Source of the DNA: Siphonodentalium dalli | Lineage: Eukaryota; Mollusca; Scaphopoda; Gadilida; Siphonodentaliidae | Reading direction: 5' to 3' | Assembly: GCA_032622095.1 (NCBI GenBank) | Contig: CP136063.1 | Span: forward strand, 87,153,980 to 87,217,979 | Length of the DNA stretch: 64,000 bases | Shown: in pieces, positions 11,440-22,022 of the stretch | Position numbering within the stretch: the stretch's first letter is position 1 | Layout of the letters: the number at the start of each line of letters is the position of its first letter | The notes under the pieces: model-generated | Seen by the model: the letters and a program-made list of their open reading frames with translations, nothing else | What the model was told of the DNA's origin: nothing | Database searches by the model: none | Program-made: the position numbers and the translations under genes

Positions 11440-11917
11440 TAGCTATATATTGAAATGGATAATTTATTCAGTTTTCAAGGATTAAAGACAATCTAACATG
11501 CTTCCCGGACATGCCCCACCCAGGGATGTGAATAGAGGGTCTCCATTGGGAGGGGGATGTCCAACTTAAAACTCAGCACACCCTTGAACCAGATGTAAAT
11601 TCCCAAAGTTGGCGGAATTATATTTGTGCCTAACACCCCCCCCCCCCAACACACACACACACCTTGGATTGGAAAACCTAGAGCTTTCCAACTGTTGGAA
11701 ATTTCTAACCTGATGTCCCACTCAAACAAATTGACCGAAAATATATTACTTTTGGTATATCAACATCAAATTTTACAATAAAAATTTACGTTAGTCATAA
11801 ACTTCCAAAAATTTAATTTCTCGGCAAAATTTTGTGGGGGAAGGAATTGACAAACCCCAAAATGACCACCCTCCACCTCCCCCCACCTGTCATCATGTCT
11901 CTTGGCCACTATGTCTA
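11440..11917. other. No gene; C-tract and (CA)n microsatellite
   Basis: A run of ~12 C followed by (CA)n lies at 11635-11662. No other feature was recognised. Confidence 0.5.
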
Positions 11918-12130
11918 CAGTAATGGCTAAAATAATCGACTCCTTAACCACAGCAGAATTATGGGTAACTTTTCAGGATTTAGTCGGAAATATGGCTCCT
12001 TGCCATTCATTGGAAAGCTCTCAGTGAGAGCATTCCGGTGAATGGCAACGAGCCATATTTCCGACTAAATCCTGAAAAGTTACCCATAATTATGCTGTGG
12101 TTAAGGAGTCGATTATTTAGGGCATTACTG
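11918..12130. mobile_element. Family A palindromic MITE, complete
   Basis: CAGTAATGGC opens after TA and GGCATTACTG closes. The right TA is lost (CATCGATAG follows, itself duplicated). The arms are ~100 bp and nearly perfect. Confidence 0.88.
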
Positions 12131-13204
12131 CATCGATAGCACTGCATCGATAGATCATCGGGCCTTCGTCTTTAATATAAGCAGCAGCTTTTTTTATCAG
12201 ACAATGCCATTGAATATTTCATTGGTGGTTTCGGTCTATATCAATATACGTTTCAAATCCTGAGATTTCATTATGGCACTTATAGAATTTCTCACAAAGC
12301 TATCATGCAATGCCCAATATTTTTCTAACGCTAAGATAAGAATAAGGATATGTCTGCTGACTGCCTATTTTAACTTATGGCTTCAGACAACAAAGCAAGG
12401 GCTGGCTTTAGAGGAACGCATACTTCCTTAATCGAAATATTGACCCACAATGTATGACTTTTTATATAGAGAAGGGATATCGGAATAATCATCTATTGTC
12501 CATAGCGATCTTAGATTGAGATATCCGTATTAACATTGATTCCGATATTATATAGCCAACAACAGAAGTGTGGCTCTCCCGTATTTCATTCTCCCAAAGG
12601 ATCTTTTTTGTGGGATTAGATGCCTGACCTTTATCAAGAGGACAAAGCGAACAGGGCTGACCCAAATAATATAAATGGCAGTATTCCCATTGGCTGAAAT
12701 TGACCAGAAAGCTGACACATATTACCCTTTTCATTATCGAATAACATTCAGTTACAAGAATACTGATGTTCAAGATTATATACCAAGCGTTATCAGAAAA
12801 TTAGGTCAATATCCACCAAAACAAGCCATCTATGTGATATACTCTGCGAAATCGCCGATCCATGCTATTCTAAATACTGTTCTGCAGTTTGTCACTTTGT
12901 TCCATGTTCAGTCACATTCATCCTTTTGTCACTATCCAGAGATACTGTGAAAAATATACAACGTCCATTGTTATTGTCTCAGTGGTTGCTGTGAGTTATT
13001 GTTACAATGGCTTATACTTATCTATTAGAAATTAGACAAATATTCTCACCCGTCAAGTTAAAAATAAACCATTTGCTTTGAGGCTGATCTGTCCCGGGGC
13101 AAATTGTTCCCAGGGTGAATAATAATGAAGGCTTTCAAAAATAATACACTATAGCTGGTGCAATGTTGCCCATCAAATTGAAGATCACAGTAAAATTCTA
13201 TCAT
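12131..13204. other. 1.1 kb without a recognised element
   Basis: A 91-codon plus frame (12675-12950, starting MAVFPLAEIDQKAD) and an overlapping 94-codon minus frame have no recognised motif. There is no splice or promoter support. Confidence 0.35.
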
Positions 13205-14484
13205 AAAAACCTTAAAGACATATTATGGACTTGTTCGGGTGTGTTAAACTATTAAGTTGGTATTGATGCACAGTGCCAACTGGAAGAATGCAGCATTCTA
13301 CTACATTGCCAACAAGAGCTACGCTGGGCGTGCAATATACGCCCTCTCTTGGGTCGGCGGAAACTGGTAAAAAAGGGGCATAACTCCTGATAACTCTGGT
13401 AAAAATTGGCGGACGGAACTCAAATTTGAACTTGACCTGTGTTTTGGTGGGAGAAAGTAATATACCAAATTATCATTGAATCCAATAAGCTCTAGTAAAG
13501 TTATCATCCGGACAACAAATTTCAGGGATTTTCTAAGTCAAATTACGTCAAATAAGGGGCATAACTCCGGTGAAAATTGGCGGACGGAACCCAAATTCGA
13601 ACTTGAGCTGTCTTTTCTCCTAATAAACCCACATACCAAACTTGATTGAAATCGGTTCACTCTAACTAAAGTTATCATCCGGACAACAAATTTCAGGGAT
13701 TTTCTAAGTCAAATTACGTCAAAAAAGGGGCCATAACTCTCGCAAAAATTATCGGATTAAAACGAAATTCGGACTTGAGCTGTATTTTGATATATGTAAT
13801 CCACAAAAAAACGGGTTTTGCGTATAAACATTCCAAAATCGAGTCATCATCCGGAAACCAAAAAACATAAGAAAAACTGAATTTTCTGAGTCGAAAAAGG
13901 GGCATAACTCTGCCAAAAATTCATTCCGATAAACTATACTAAAGTTATCATCCGGACAACAAATTTCAAGGATTTTCTAAGTCAAAAAACGTTAAATAAG
14001 GGGCATAACTCCGGTGAAAATTGGCGGGCGGAACCCAAATTTGAACTTGAACTTACTTTTCGGCTAATAAACCCACATACCAAATTTGACTAATTTTGGT
14101 TCACTCTAACTAAAGTTATCATCCGGACAACAGGTTAACGGACGGACGGACGCCGGGACGGACAGACCAATACTATAATACGGCCTTTTTTTCAAAAGGG
14201 CGTATAAAAATTGAAACAAATTGACCATACCACTCCATAGAAAACATCATCTGAACTACGCTCAATTGTAAATATTTACTTCTCAATTTGGGAAGCAACT
14301 ATCAGTGATATAGTCACGAAAACGATTTTGCCATCGAGAGTCACTGAATTAAATTAATATATAATAATGATGGTGTGTGTTGTCAGTTTGGATTCAATAT
14401 TTGTAAAAAATAACAAATTTAGCAAGATTATGCTCCATTTCTATTTGATCACCCCTGCCGGAGTGTTTCATATCACTTTAAAGT
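13205..14484 (+). repeat. Dispersed repeat copy 1, interrupted by a Helentron-like insertion
   Basis: 13205-13310 plus 14212-14484 align with 40925-41278. Shared anchors are GACATATTATGGACTTGTTC, ACTGGAAGAATGCAGCATTC, CATAGAAAACATCATCTGAA and GTAAATATTTACTTCTC. In the 40.9 kb copy the two halves are joined, so that copy is the pre-insertion site. The nature of the underlying repeat is unknown. Confidence 0.7.
13318..14207 (+). mobile_element. Helentron-like (pearl-type) element with ~5 monomers
   Basis: Monomers begin at GGGGCATAACTCC: 13375, 13556, 13727, 13899 and 14000 (spacing 181, 171, 172, 101). Each contains GGCGGACGGAACCCAAAT and AGTTATCATCCGGACAAC, except in diverged units. The array ends in GGACGGACGGACG (~14143-14162) and a hairpin with GGGCGTATA (14198-14206). 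The inverse, TATACGCCC, lies at 13336-13344, giving subterminal inverted repeats as in Helentron-associated non-autonomous elements. There is no coding sequence. The boundaries come from the empty site at 40.9 kb and are accurate to ~10 bp. Confidence 0.75.
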
Positions 14485-15147
14485 TGGCAAAGATGCAATT
14501 TCACTCTAAGGATGTTAACTCTGCAGTAAATGAATGGACAAATCCCGTTCCATGTGGAAACCATGTTCTATATCCCCAGCAAAACTTTTGGTTGGGGATA
14601 AATTAATTAAAGGAACATGTGAACTGGAATGGTTGCATACATGTACCATGTGTGTCACACGGGAACCTATCCAAGAACTTTTCGATAAAATATCCCACAT
14701 TATCAATGATAATATCCCTTAGAATTGGTATCACTTATTTCATTCCGCCCACGGTACCTTATCTGCATCCTATTTTACAGCATAGGATGTAAATTTGACA
14801 AAGAAGCCATTGTCGTAGAAACCCTTGACATATATCATTGTATCATTCCATTAGGAAATTGAATCTCACTCTGTAGGTCAGGTTAAACGATCACCAATGG
14901 AGAGGTGGGTTTAGGAAATCAGGACATTTAACCAATATGAAGCGTTACATTGTATTGAAGCGTTACATTAACGCAAGATAATAACAATGAGGACATCAAT
15001 GGGAAAGCATTGATTATTGACTATTAATGGCGCTTAATGAATTGAAAATGGAAATTTTGTTAAATAGCTATTCTTCTACTGATTTATTTTATCGTGTTCA
15101 GAAAATAATATACTGTCATGACACATGACCTATATTACAAGATAATA
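14485..15147. other. No gene recognised
   Basis: GCGTTACATT is repeated at ~14940-14970. Overlapping short frames at 14515-14722 on both strands reflect AACCATGTTC-type inverted similarity, not a supported gene. Confidence 0.35.
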
Positions 15148-15700
15148 CTGGAGGTGCGACTGTACCAGTGGGACTAAGGATACCCTATGAAGTGCAATTG
15201 GGCTACATTAAGGTTGCCATATTATAATATTTGTATTCGAAAAAAGAACATTAACTCTGTTCAATAAATGACAAAATTACGTATGTTGCATTCTCAGTTC
15301 TAAAGGGGGATATCTATAGTTAAAAAGCTCGGATGAATCTCATTATTGCAGGTGCACAGGTTCCGATGATGGTCAATAATTGTGCCAAGTTTCAAAATCA
15401 GTGACCAATAAATAAGTATAATACAAGCTCGGATAAAATTACAGGGTTACAAAAAAATTCTAAGTCGAAAAAGGGGAATAACTCCACTAAAACAAGTTGG
15501 ACAATTTAATCCTCATAATTACAGATGCACAGCCGGGCACAGGTTCCCATGGTACTCAATACCTGTGACAGGAATACAAGCTTGGACGAAGTTGCATCCA
15601 TGGAAGGACAGACAGATGACCAGACAGACGAAGGACAAGCTGATTCCAATACATGTATACCCCCATAACTTTGTTACAGGGAGGGGGGGGTATAATTATT
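15148..15700 (+). mobile_element. Helentron-like element, second family
   Basis: Two degenerate monomers are visible: one near 15304, and one from AAAAGGGGAATAACTCC at ~15469. Each holds CTCAT(A/T)ATT(G/A)CAG(G/A)TGCACAGG-type sequence. A GGACAGACAGATGACC tract (15603-15630) and a hairpin TATACCCCC/GGGGGTATA (15657-15694) end it. Related fragments lie at 37000-37230 and 44885-45105. Confidence 0.65.
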
Positions 15701-15733
15701 TTAATTTGTATATTTATAGACAGAGTTTATATA

Positions 15734-16106
15734 TAACCTTTCCATGACTGGAGCTTCCTGAAATTTTACGAAAACCGTGAGCCAATGCATTCTCTTTAAT
15801 ATATATGCGAGTCGCCATATAGCATATATAAGAGAATGCATTGGTCTATTTATCTGGACTGTGTAAGTCAATGCATCTCTTATATATGCAAGGCTCCCTA
15901 TGGGAGACTCTATATTATAAGAGAATGATACAGGATCTTTAATGCTGCACAAGCGCAACTCCTATCATGGAAGGGTTGTTCAGAGAATAAAAGCTTTGTG
16001 AGTCTAGATTGTAAGCAAGAATAATGCTGACTTTTGTTGAAATTATTATCTGAACATTCCCCATGTGAACTACTCATCAATGAGTATTTAGTAACCAAAG
16101 GGTTAA
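15734..16106. mobile_element. Family B TTAA MITE with degraded ends plus a second fragment
   Basis: CCTTTCCATGACTGGAGC to CATGGAAGGG (15736-15976) has two hairpins of the CATTCTCTTATATATGCGAG type. The flanking TTAA copies are mutated. A right-end remnant follows: TTATCTGAACATT...GAGTATTTAGT, then AAAGGG and TTAA at 16103-16106. That end belongs to the TAYTAAAT subtype. Confidence 0.65.
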
Positions 16107-16109
16107 CCG

Positions 16110-16568
16110 TTATCATTCATATATGTGTATCTGTAGATAAGACATTTCCAATTTGTACTCTTGAAAGGGAGAATCATTCAGGAGTAATAATATAGAATAA
16201 TAATATTGATCTATTTATACACAAATGTGGAATTATTAGTTTTAATTTGTAGAGTGATTATTACCCTGGAGCCAACATGCAGTGAGCCACTGCAGAACAG
16301 CTTCCAATTAATTAATTGAGCATTTCAGCCCAAGCGGGGTATTCGATTTACAGGATTGTCCCCAATGACAAATGCAGTACAAAGACAGCCAACACAACAG
16401 GGACCATGCAGCCTAGAGGGATATATGGGAGATAGTTTGTCCCTAAAATGTGTCACTTCTCCCTAAATTTGTCATAGGAAGAAATAAATTCTCCCCCATA
16501 TTCCAGCCTGTATATATCCCCAAACGGAATATTTGAAGTGTATTTTCTGATTTTAATGGTAAGAATAC
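16110..16568. other. No gene recognised
   Basis: Non-repetitive by inspection. No supported ORF. Confidence 0.4.
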
Positions 16569-16572
16569 TTAA

Positions 16573-16964
16573 CCCTTTACCCAACAAACCGGCCAAAACC
16601 GGCCAAATAAAGCTTCAACAGCCTAAAATATCTTCGGTCTGTCTCAATAGAACCATACACATATGGATATCATTGGAACCGGCTCCTTGACCACATTGTG
16701 ATAGTTACTGTTATGCCCTGTGCCAATGCATTCTCTTATATATGCGAGTCGACCATAGGTCGCCTCGCATATATAAGAGAATGCATTGGCCTAAAAAAAA
16801 TCTTTTTTTAACACTTTTTACCATTTTTTCTTACATTCTTTAACAATTTTATAATTTTTAATGTGTTAAGCCAATGCATTCTCTTATATATGCGAGGCGA
16901 CCTATGGTCGACTCGCATATATAAGAGAATGCATTGGCACAGGGCCCTTCTGTTGGGTAAAGGG
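16573..16964. mobile_element. Family B TTAA MITE, complete reference copy (CCCTTTACCCAACA subtype)
   Basis: TTAA duplications lie at 16569-16572 and 16965-16968. CCCTTTACCCAACA and TGTTGGGTAAAGGG are perfect 14-bp terminal inverted repeats. Two ~66-bp near-perfect hairpins (about 16725-16792 and 16863-16935) are reverse complements of each other, separated by an AT-rich spacer. A CCGGCCAAAACCGGCC motif sits near the left end. Non-coding. TTAA plus CCC ends indicate mobilisation by a piggyBac-type transposase elsewhere. Close relatives are 36551-36912 and 48832-49213. Confidence 0.92.
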
Positions 16965-16968
16965 TTAA

Positions 16969-17160
16969 TGTACATGTAGTTGGGATAAATGAGCTCAAGT
17001 GTGTTGCATAATTCCTAATGGATCATAGAAGGGTGATTGGTGTGTAAATTGAACTTCAGCTTTTATGACGTCTACATCTCCCTAATAAACAGATATGGAG
17101 AAATGACTTCTCCCAATGTGAAACCTCTTGGCTGGTCCCTGCAGCACAACATAATGTCAA
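16969..17160. other. Nothing recognised
   Basis: A short spacer between the family B element and the tRNA-like fragment. Confidence 0.35.
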
Positions 17161-17162
17161 AA

Positions 17163-17231
17163 TGGCAGCAAGTGGAAATTGAACACATGGCGTCTTGACA
17201 TTACATGAGCACGCTAACTACTGGACCACAG
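17163..17231 (-). repeat. tRNA-like fragment (possible SINE head or tRNA pseudogene)
   Basis: The minus strand reads TGGTCCAGTAGTTAGCG, close to a tRNA D-arm/A box, and then GTGTTCAATTTCC, close to a T-arm/B box. Arm pairing is incomplete and no intact acceptor stem is obvious, so I do not call a functional tRNA. It abuts the TTAA element at 17237. Confidence 0.4.
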
Positions 17232-17236
17232 GTTAA

Positions 17237-17860
17237 AGGCACTCTGGTCGTCAAATGCGTCAAAAGAGCCTTTTTTCACCCATCTTTAAAAAATAAAAAA
17301 TTGAAGAACAAAAAACATTTCAGCTTTTTAAAACTTGTTCAACTTGTTCCAACTATATCGTGTCTCTTTTACATCTAAAATATTTTTAATACTCGCCGTC
17401 GGTAAATATAGAAGTCTCTAAAAACATCACCACCAAGAAGATCATGGAGAAATAGATCAACTTTGTTCTTATAGTCATTATTGATAGCTCTCCAATAAAA
17501 ATTTTGTTAATGATGTTGAAACCATTGTTAGGTAAACAAAACAAGTTTTTATTAAACTTTGGTATCTTATCGGACTAATTGGACATTGATCGATAATGCC
17601 ACTATAAAAGTGAAGTTTACATAACAATGGCATTGATAAGCAAAATCTCGTTATTGAAAAGTTATAAATAATGAAAATTAGAACAAAGTCAGTCTAGTTT
17701 TAACCCTTTCAGTGCCAAGTCCGATTTTTGTATCGACCCATATTTGGCACTGAAAGTGTTAAATGTACTTGTTAATGATATTTGTTTTATAGGCTGTTAT
17801 AAAATTTATCTTATTTTATATCAATCTACTTTGAATGACGTGGGTCCATTGAAAGCTTCA
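17237..17860. mobile_element. TTAA-flanked repeat (AGGCACTC end), copy 1
   Basis: TTAA at 17233-17236 is followed by AGGCACTCTGG. The body matches 46725-47422: TTTGGTATCTTAT, GGACTAATTG, CTCGTTATTG, AAAGTTAT and GAACAAAGTCA blocks occur in the same order. The other copy ends GAGTCCCT then TTAA, the inverse of this start at 7 of 8 bases. This copy's right end is worn. A 55-bp family B element (17704-17758) is inserted in it. Confidence 0.55.
17704..17758. mobile_element. 55-bp minimal TTAA MITE
   Basis: TTAA (17700-17703), then CCCTTTCAGTGCCAA ... TTGGCACTGAAAGTG, then TTAA (17759-17762). The inverted repeats leave a loop of ~25 bp. This is close to the smallest possible element, two termini and a short spacer. 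Confidence 0.75.
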
Positions 17861-18656
17861 TACACGTACCTTTGCAAGAGCACAGCTTAGATCCCATAAA
17901 GACTCTTCCCACTGATCAAGTCAATGATAGAAAATAACGTATTACTAAATGTAGAAGTGAAAACTTGAACATCTGCAGCTAACATGTAGGCTTTCAAGAC
18001 ACAAGCTTTTATCAGTCAAAAGGTGTGCCATTTCAGGAAAAGTAAGTTTTTATCATCATGTAACGATCTTGTGTTTGTAGCCAAATGTTTCTGTCGAATG
18101 GTAATCACCTTCCTCGAAACTTGAAATTATTGAAAGGCGATCACGCAGACCATATGTACATGTGTGACATTAGAACAAACCGCTCATTCATGTTTCAGAT
18201 GTTATATTGAAGGTCTCGATGCTCAGAGGAAATACAATGTACAAGATATTATTCAACAACTCAAAGAAATTTAACCTTGTAAAATAGTTATTTAGATGTT
18301 CAATGAACAAAGTCTTGAAGATGACCACTATATAATCCTTCGACAAAGCTCATTCTACTGCAGAACTAACTGAAGCAAAAGAACACTATATAAGAATCAC
18401 AATGAGATATAAGTCAGAAGTAATTTGACACTTAGCCTTATTTATGTTCCACAGAATGGATGTCTGTCATGTTCTTGTCATCCAGTGATGTATCTGTGAT
18501 CATACTACCAATCAGATGATTGAGTTATTCTGCACTGGCTTATTATCTTGTCTATTTAGCTTTTCAATTAGGTAGACGTAAATTATTAACAGTAATATCA
18601 GTTAATTATTCTTAGATCCTGTCAAAGAGGGCAAATCCTTGAGACTTTATTGCGTA
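17861..18656. other. No gene recognised
   Basis: No repeats or supported frames. AGAGGGCAAATCCTTGAGA (18626-18644) also occurs inside the adjoining tandem array (about 19017-19035, AGAAGGGC form), so array-related sequence starts near 18620. Confidence 0.4.
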
Positions 18657-19376
18657 ACACTGAAACGGCAGATCAATTGTCGACTAAAAAACATAGAATT
18701 TCAGCTGATAATCAATTAACAAATGACTGAAATAGCAGTGTTATACTGGGACGGGAAATCGTTGGGAAATATATAGTGAAACACTGAAACAGTAGTCATC
18801 ACCCAAGAAACATAGAATGTAGGCTCCTAATGAATTTTTAGTAAAAAAAAGAATAACGGCAGCATAATCATCATGGAAAAAACAGAATGTCGGCGGGTTA
18901 TCAATTTGTTGAGAAAACTGAAACAGCACCTCAGTCGTCATCCAAGAAACAGAATTATGGCTGGCTATCACTATATATGTAGCAAAAGATTGATACAGGA
19001 GTGAAATCCCATCAAGAAGGGCAAATCCTTGAGAATTTGTTGTAAAACACTGAAACAGCAGCTCATTCATGTAGAATGTCGACTCCTGATCAATTTTAGT
19101 GGAAAAAAAAAAAACTGGCAACAAAATCGACATGGCAAAACAGATTGTCGGCTTGTTATCAATTTGAAGTGAAAAACTAAAATTGCAGCTGAATTCCTGC
19201 GGCAGAAGCAGAGGACGTTCACTCCTTATCAATTTAAAATAAAATACTGAAATGACACTGCAACTGTCACACAAGAAACATAGGATGTCCGTTCCTTATC
19301 AATTTTAGTGACAAACTGAAACACAAGCTCGATCATCGGGGAAGAAACATAGAAAGTCAGCTGACAAATTAATTGT
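18657..19376. repeat. Degenerate tandem array, ~65-bp unit, ~11 units
   Basis: CTGAAAC(A/G)GCAG-like starts recur near 18660, 18726, 18781, 18858, 18918, 18985, 19049, 19113, 19176, 19246 and 19316. Each is followed by CAAGAAACATAGAATGTC-like and TTATCAATTTTAGTG-like blocks. Units differ by substitutions and small indels, so the array is old. A 177-codon open minus frame (18741-19274) is a by-product of the repeat and has no recognised domain. Confidence 0.7.
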
Positions 19377-19379
19377 TCA

Positions 19380-19806
19380 CACTCTAACGCCATTTTATAC
19401 CAAAAATCTTGGAAGAAAAAAACAGATTTGCATGGCAGCACATGCTTTTATAGATGCTATCAGCAAGATTAATCCTAGCATCGTTATTGTGAAAAAATTG
19501 TGTGACAGGCAATAGTTGCGTGACCTCAATGGTTCCCATTAGAATAACGGAACAATAAAAGCTACGTTATTGCGAAACAAAGGCTTTCTACGGAAACCGT
19601 AAAATTCAACAGGGCATTCATTACTGCCAATCTATAACACAGGTATATTAAATCGCTGAATCGTGCTGCAATTTGTGCGATCTACCATTATCGCAATATG
19701 ATGGAAACCCATTTGGTAAATTAATGAACTTGTGTTCCGTGGAGTCTCCATCAGTATATGACACCATAAACATGTGTACGGTGGCAGCATCAAGGCTATA
19801 GGGATT
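19380..19806. other. No gene recognised
   Basis: Frames at 19632-19931 run into the family C palindrome and are not credible genes. Confidence 0.4.
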
Positions 19807-19814
19807 GCTGGCAG

Positions 19815-20068
19815 CAAGCCTTGAAATAGTGTGCCTGTCATTTGCAGAATGAGGTCCCCATAGGGTGAATTTAGTGATGCTACCCCGCATAGTGGGCTAG
19901 CATCACCAATTTCACCCTCTGGGGACCTCATTCTGCTTACACCTCAGCAGAATGAGGTTCCCAGAGGGGGAATTTGGTGATGCTAGCCCGCTATGCGGGG
20001 TAGCATCACTAAATTCACCCTCTGGGAACCTCATTCTGCAAATGACAGACACACTATTTCAAGACTTG
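19815..20068. mobile_element. Family C hAT-like MITE, complete with perfect 8-bp duplication
   Basis: GCTGGCAG precedes (19807-19814) and follows (20069-20076) the element. Ends are CAAGCCTTGAAATAGTGTG and CACTATTTCAAGACTTG, an inverted pair. Inside, CAGAATGAGGTCCC...GGGTGAATTTAGTGATGCTA segments form two successive palindromes. An 8-bp duplication with CAAG ends fits the hAT superfamily. Non-coding. Confidence 0.88.
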
Positions 20069-20140
20069 GCTGGCAGCTATATTCTGATGTCACAATAGGA
20101 CATTGTGATTGTACCGGTGATCTGTGGACTTGGTTACCAA

Positions 20141-20714
20141 TAAGCCTGGATATTGTGTATCTGACATTTACAGAATGAGGTCCCCAGAGGGTGAATTTAG
20201 TGACGCTATCCTGCACGGCGGCTAGCATCACCAAATTCACCCTTTGGGGACCTTATCCTGCTTAGGCCTCAACTGCAATGGGAGACCAAGAATCAGACCG
20301 AAGTTTCCCCAATTGAAGTTGGTAATATGTTAGTCACCATCTTCAGAAAATTGTGGGATATAGAAACTGAACAGAAGGGAAAAAGTAACTAAAACAATGT
20401 TAATTTGATACTATAGATACTTCCCAGTAGATAAGGTCCCCAGGGTAAGTATTGTGTGGGATAGCCTTACTAAATTCACCATCTGGGGACCTCATTCTGC
20501 AAATGACAAACAAGCTACAGTAATGCCCTAAGTAATCGACAGCTTAACCACAGCAGATTTATGGGTAACTTTCCAGGATTTAGTCGGAAATATGGCTTGT
20601 TGCAATTCATCGGAAAGCTCTCGGGGATTTCCGACTAAATCCTGAAAAGTTACCCATAATTCTGCTGTGGTTAAGCAGTCGATTAATAAGGGCATTACTG
20701 TATTTCAAGGCTTG
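20141..20714. mobile_element. Family C hAT-like element interrupted by family A
   Basis: It starts TAAGCCTGGATATTGTGT and ends TTTCAAGGCTTG. A family A MITE (20518-20700) splits the right end at a TA. Joining the flanks gives CAAGCTATTTCAAGGCTTG, matching the intact right end at 20050-20068. The internal part includes CAGAATGAGGTCCCCAGAGG palindromes and a TTCCCCAATTGAAGTTGG block. Flanking 8-mers do not match. Confidence 0.75.
20518..20700. mobile_element. Family A MITE inserted in family C
   Basis: CAGTAATGCCC to GGGCATTACTG between TA copies (20516-20517, 20701-20702). The central loop is shortened and the right arm is intact. It is younger than its family C host. Confidence 0.88.
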
Positions 20715-20999
20715 TAGAGGCCTGCGTAAACTTATCCACATTATGAAAATCCTAATATGCACTAACAAATCAATCCATGTACTGGAGATCCTGGGTAACC
20801 TACATACATGTATCTTTTGAAGATAATGGATAAACTTATCCATGTTCTTGAGATATCAGGTAATCTAAACTACAATTTGGAGAAGCTGGGTAAACTTATC
20901 AAAGTTCTGGAGATCCAAGGAAACCTGATGAACCTAATCTATTTTTGGAGAAGTTGGTTAAACTTTTCCATATTCTCATGTGTAGCCAGAAATACAGAG

Positions 21000-21372
21000 C
21001 ATGCTAGCATCACCAAATTCACCCTCTGGGGACCTCATTCTGCATGGCCTCATCTGCTATTGGAGAAATAGACTCACATTGAAGTTCCCATATGGTGAAT
21101 ATTGTGATGTACACCCATTGGGAACCTTGATAATGCAATGTGTCATCTGCCAATTTGGGGATATAGAAAAACTAAACGAAAAAAGAAATAGAATCTGTGT
21201 GAAGAAGTTTCTATAGAAATTTGATAATAAAGAAACTTTTCAGAGAAGATGAGGCCTAAGCAACCCAGAGGGTGAATTTAGTGATGCTAGCCTGCTATGT
21301 GGGAAGGCGTCACTAAATTCACCCTCTGGGGACCTCATTCTACAAATGACAGGCACACTAAACTCAGGCTTG
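21000..21372. mobile_element. Family C element, left-truncated
   Basis: It opens within the core at GCTAGCATCACCAAATTC and ends CACACTAAACTCAGGCTTG. The middle shows the longer-form interior: TTGAAGTTCCC, a CACCCATTGGGAACC hairpin partner, ATTTGGGGATATAGA and GAAGAAGTTTCTATAG. The region just before it (20715-20999) contains degenerate GGTAA(C/T)CT...ATGT/GTTCTGGAGAT repeats. Confidence 0.7.
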
Positions 21373-21801
21373 GAAGTATCATGACATATTGTAAAAAGGA
21401 AAACCCAATATACTGCAGACTGCTTCATTACAAATGAGTGAAAAAAAACCATCCTGGCGCAACCTCATGCTCATAATTAACTAGTGACATTAAATGTGCG
21501 CAAGAAAACCATCTGGGGACAGGATTTGTTAATGCAGTCACAAACACTGACAAAAATTAACTTGTGGCATTAAAATGAACACGGAGACGCCTCGAGGGAG
21601 TGCCTTTATTATGGTATAAGTGTCAAACACTGATAAAATACTGTTTGCTGATTACGGCCTCTTGGGGAATTCTGACAATGAGTCCTATTACACCAAAACA
21701 AGAATGTCAGGTATCCTAACATGGCTTTATATATGAAACTGCCAATAACACTTACGATCAAGAGGGTATTGACGTAAGATCAAGTTGGTATTGTCAATGT
21801 A
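21373..21801. other. No gene recognised
   Basis: AATTAACTAGTGACATTAAA and AATTAACTTGTGGCATTAAA form one weak direct repeat (about 21476 and 21557). Confidence 0.35.
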
Positions 21802-22020
21802 CAGTAATGCCCTAACAGCCCCTAAGTAATCGACTCCCTAACCACAGCAGAATTATGGGTATCTTTTCAGGATTTAGTCGGAAATATGGCTTGTTGCCAT
21901 TCATCGGAAAGCTCTCGGGGAGAGCTTTCCGATGAATGGCAACAAGCCATATTTCCGACTAAATCCTGAAAAGTTACCCATAATTCTGCTGTGGTTAGGG
22001 AGTCGATTAGGGCATTACTG
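21802..22020. mobile_element. Family A palindromic MITE, complete
   Basis: CAGTAATGCCC to GGGCATTACTG between TA dinucleotides. A short duplication (CCCTAACAGCCCCTAAG) near the left end distinguishes it. The centre GGAGAGCTTTCCGATGAATG pairs exactly with its complement. Confidence 0.9.
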
Positions 22021-22022
22021 TA

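Noticed and set aside
12675-12950. 91-codon plus ORF starting MAVFPLAEIDQ
   Set aside because: No family recognised and an equally long minus frame overlaps it; insufficient support for a gene.
18741-19274. 177-codon minus-strand ORF, the longest in the window
   Set aside because: It lies wholly in a degenerate tandem repeat and no motif or splice context supports a gene. Kept only as a repeat.
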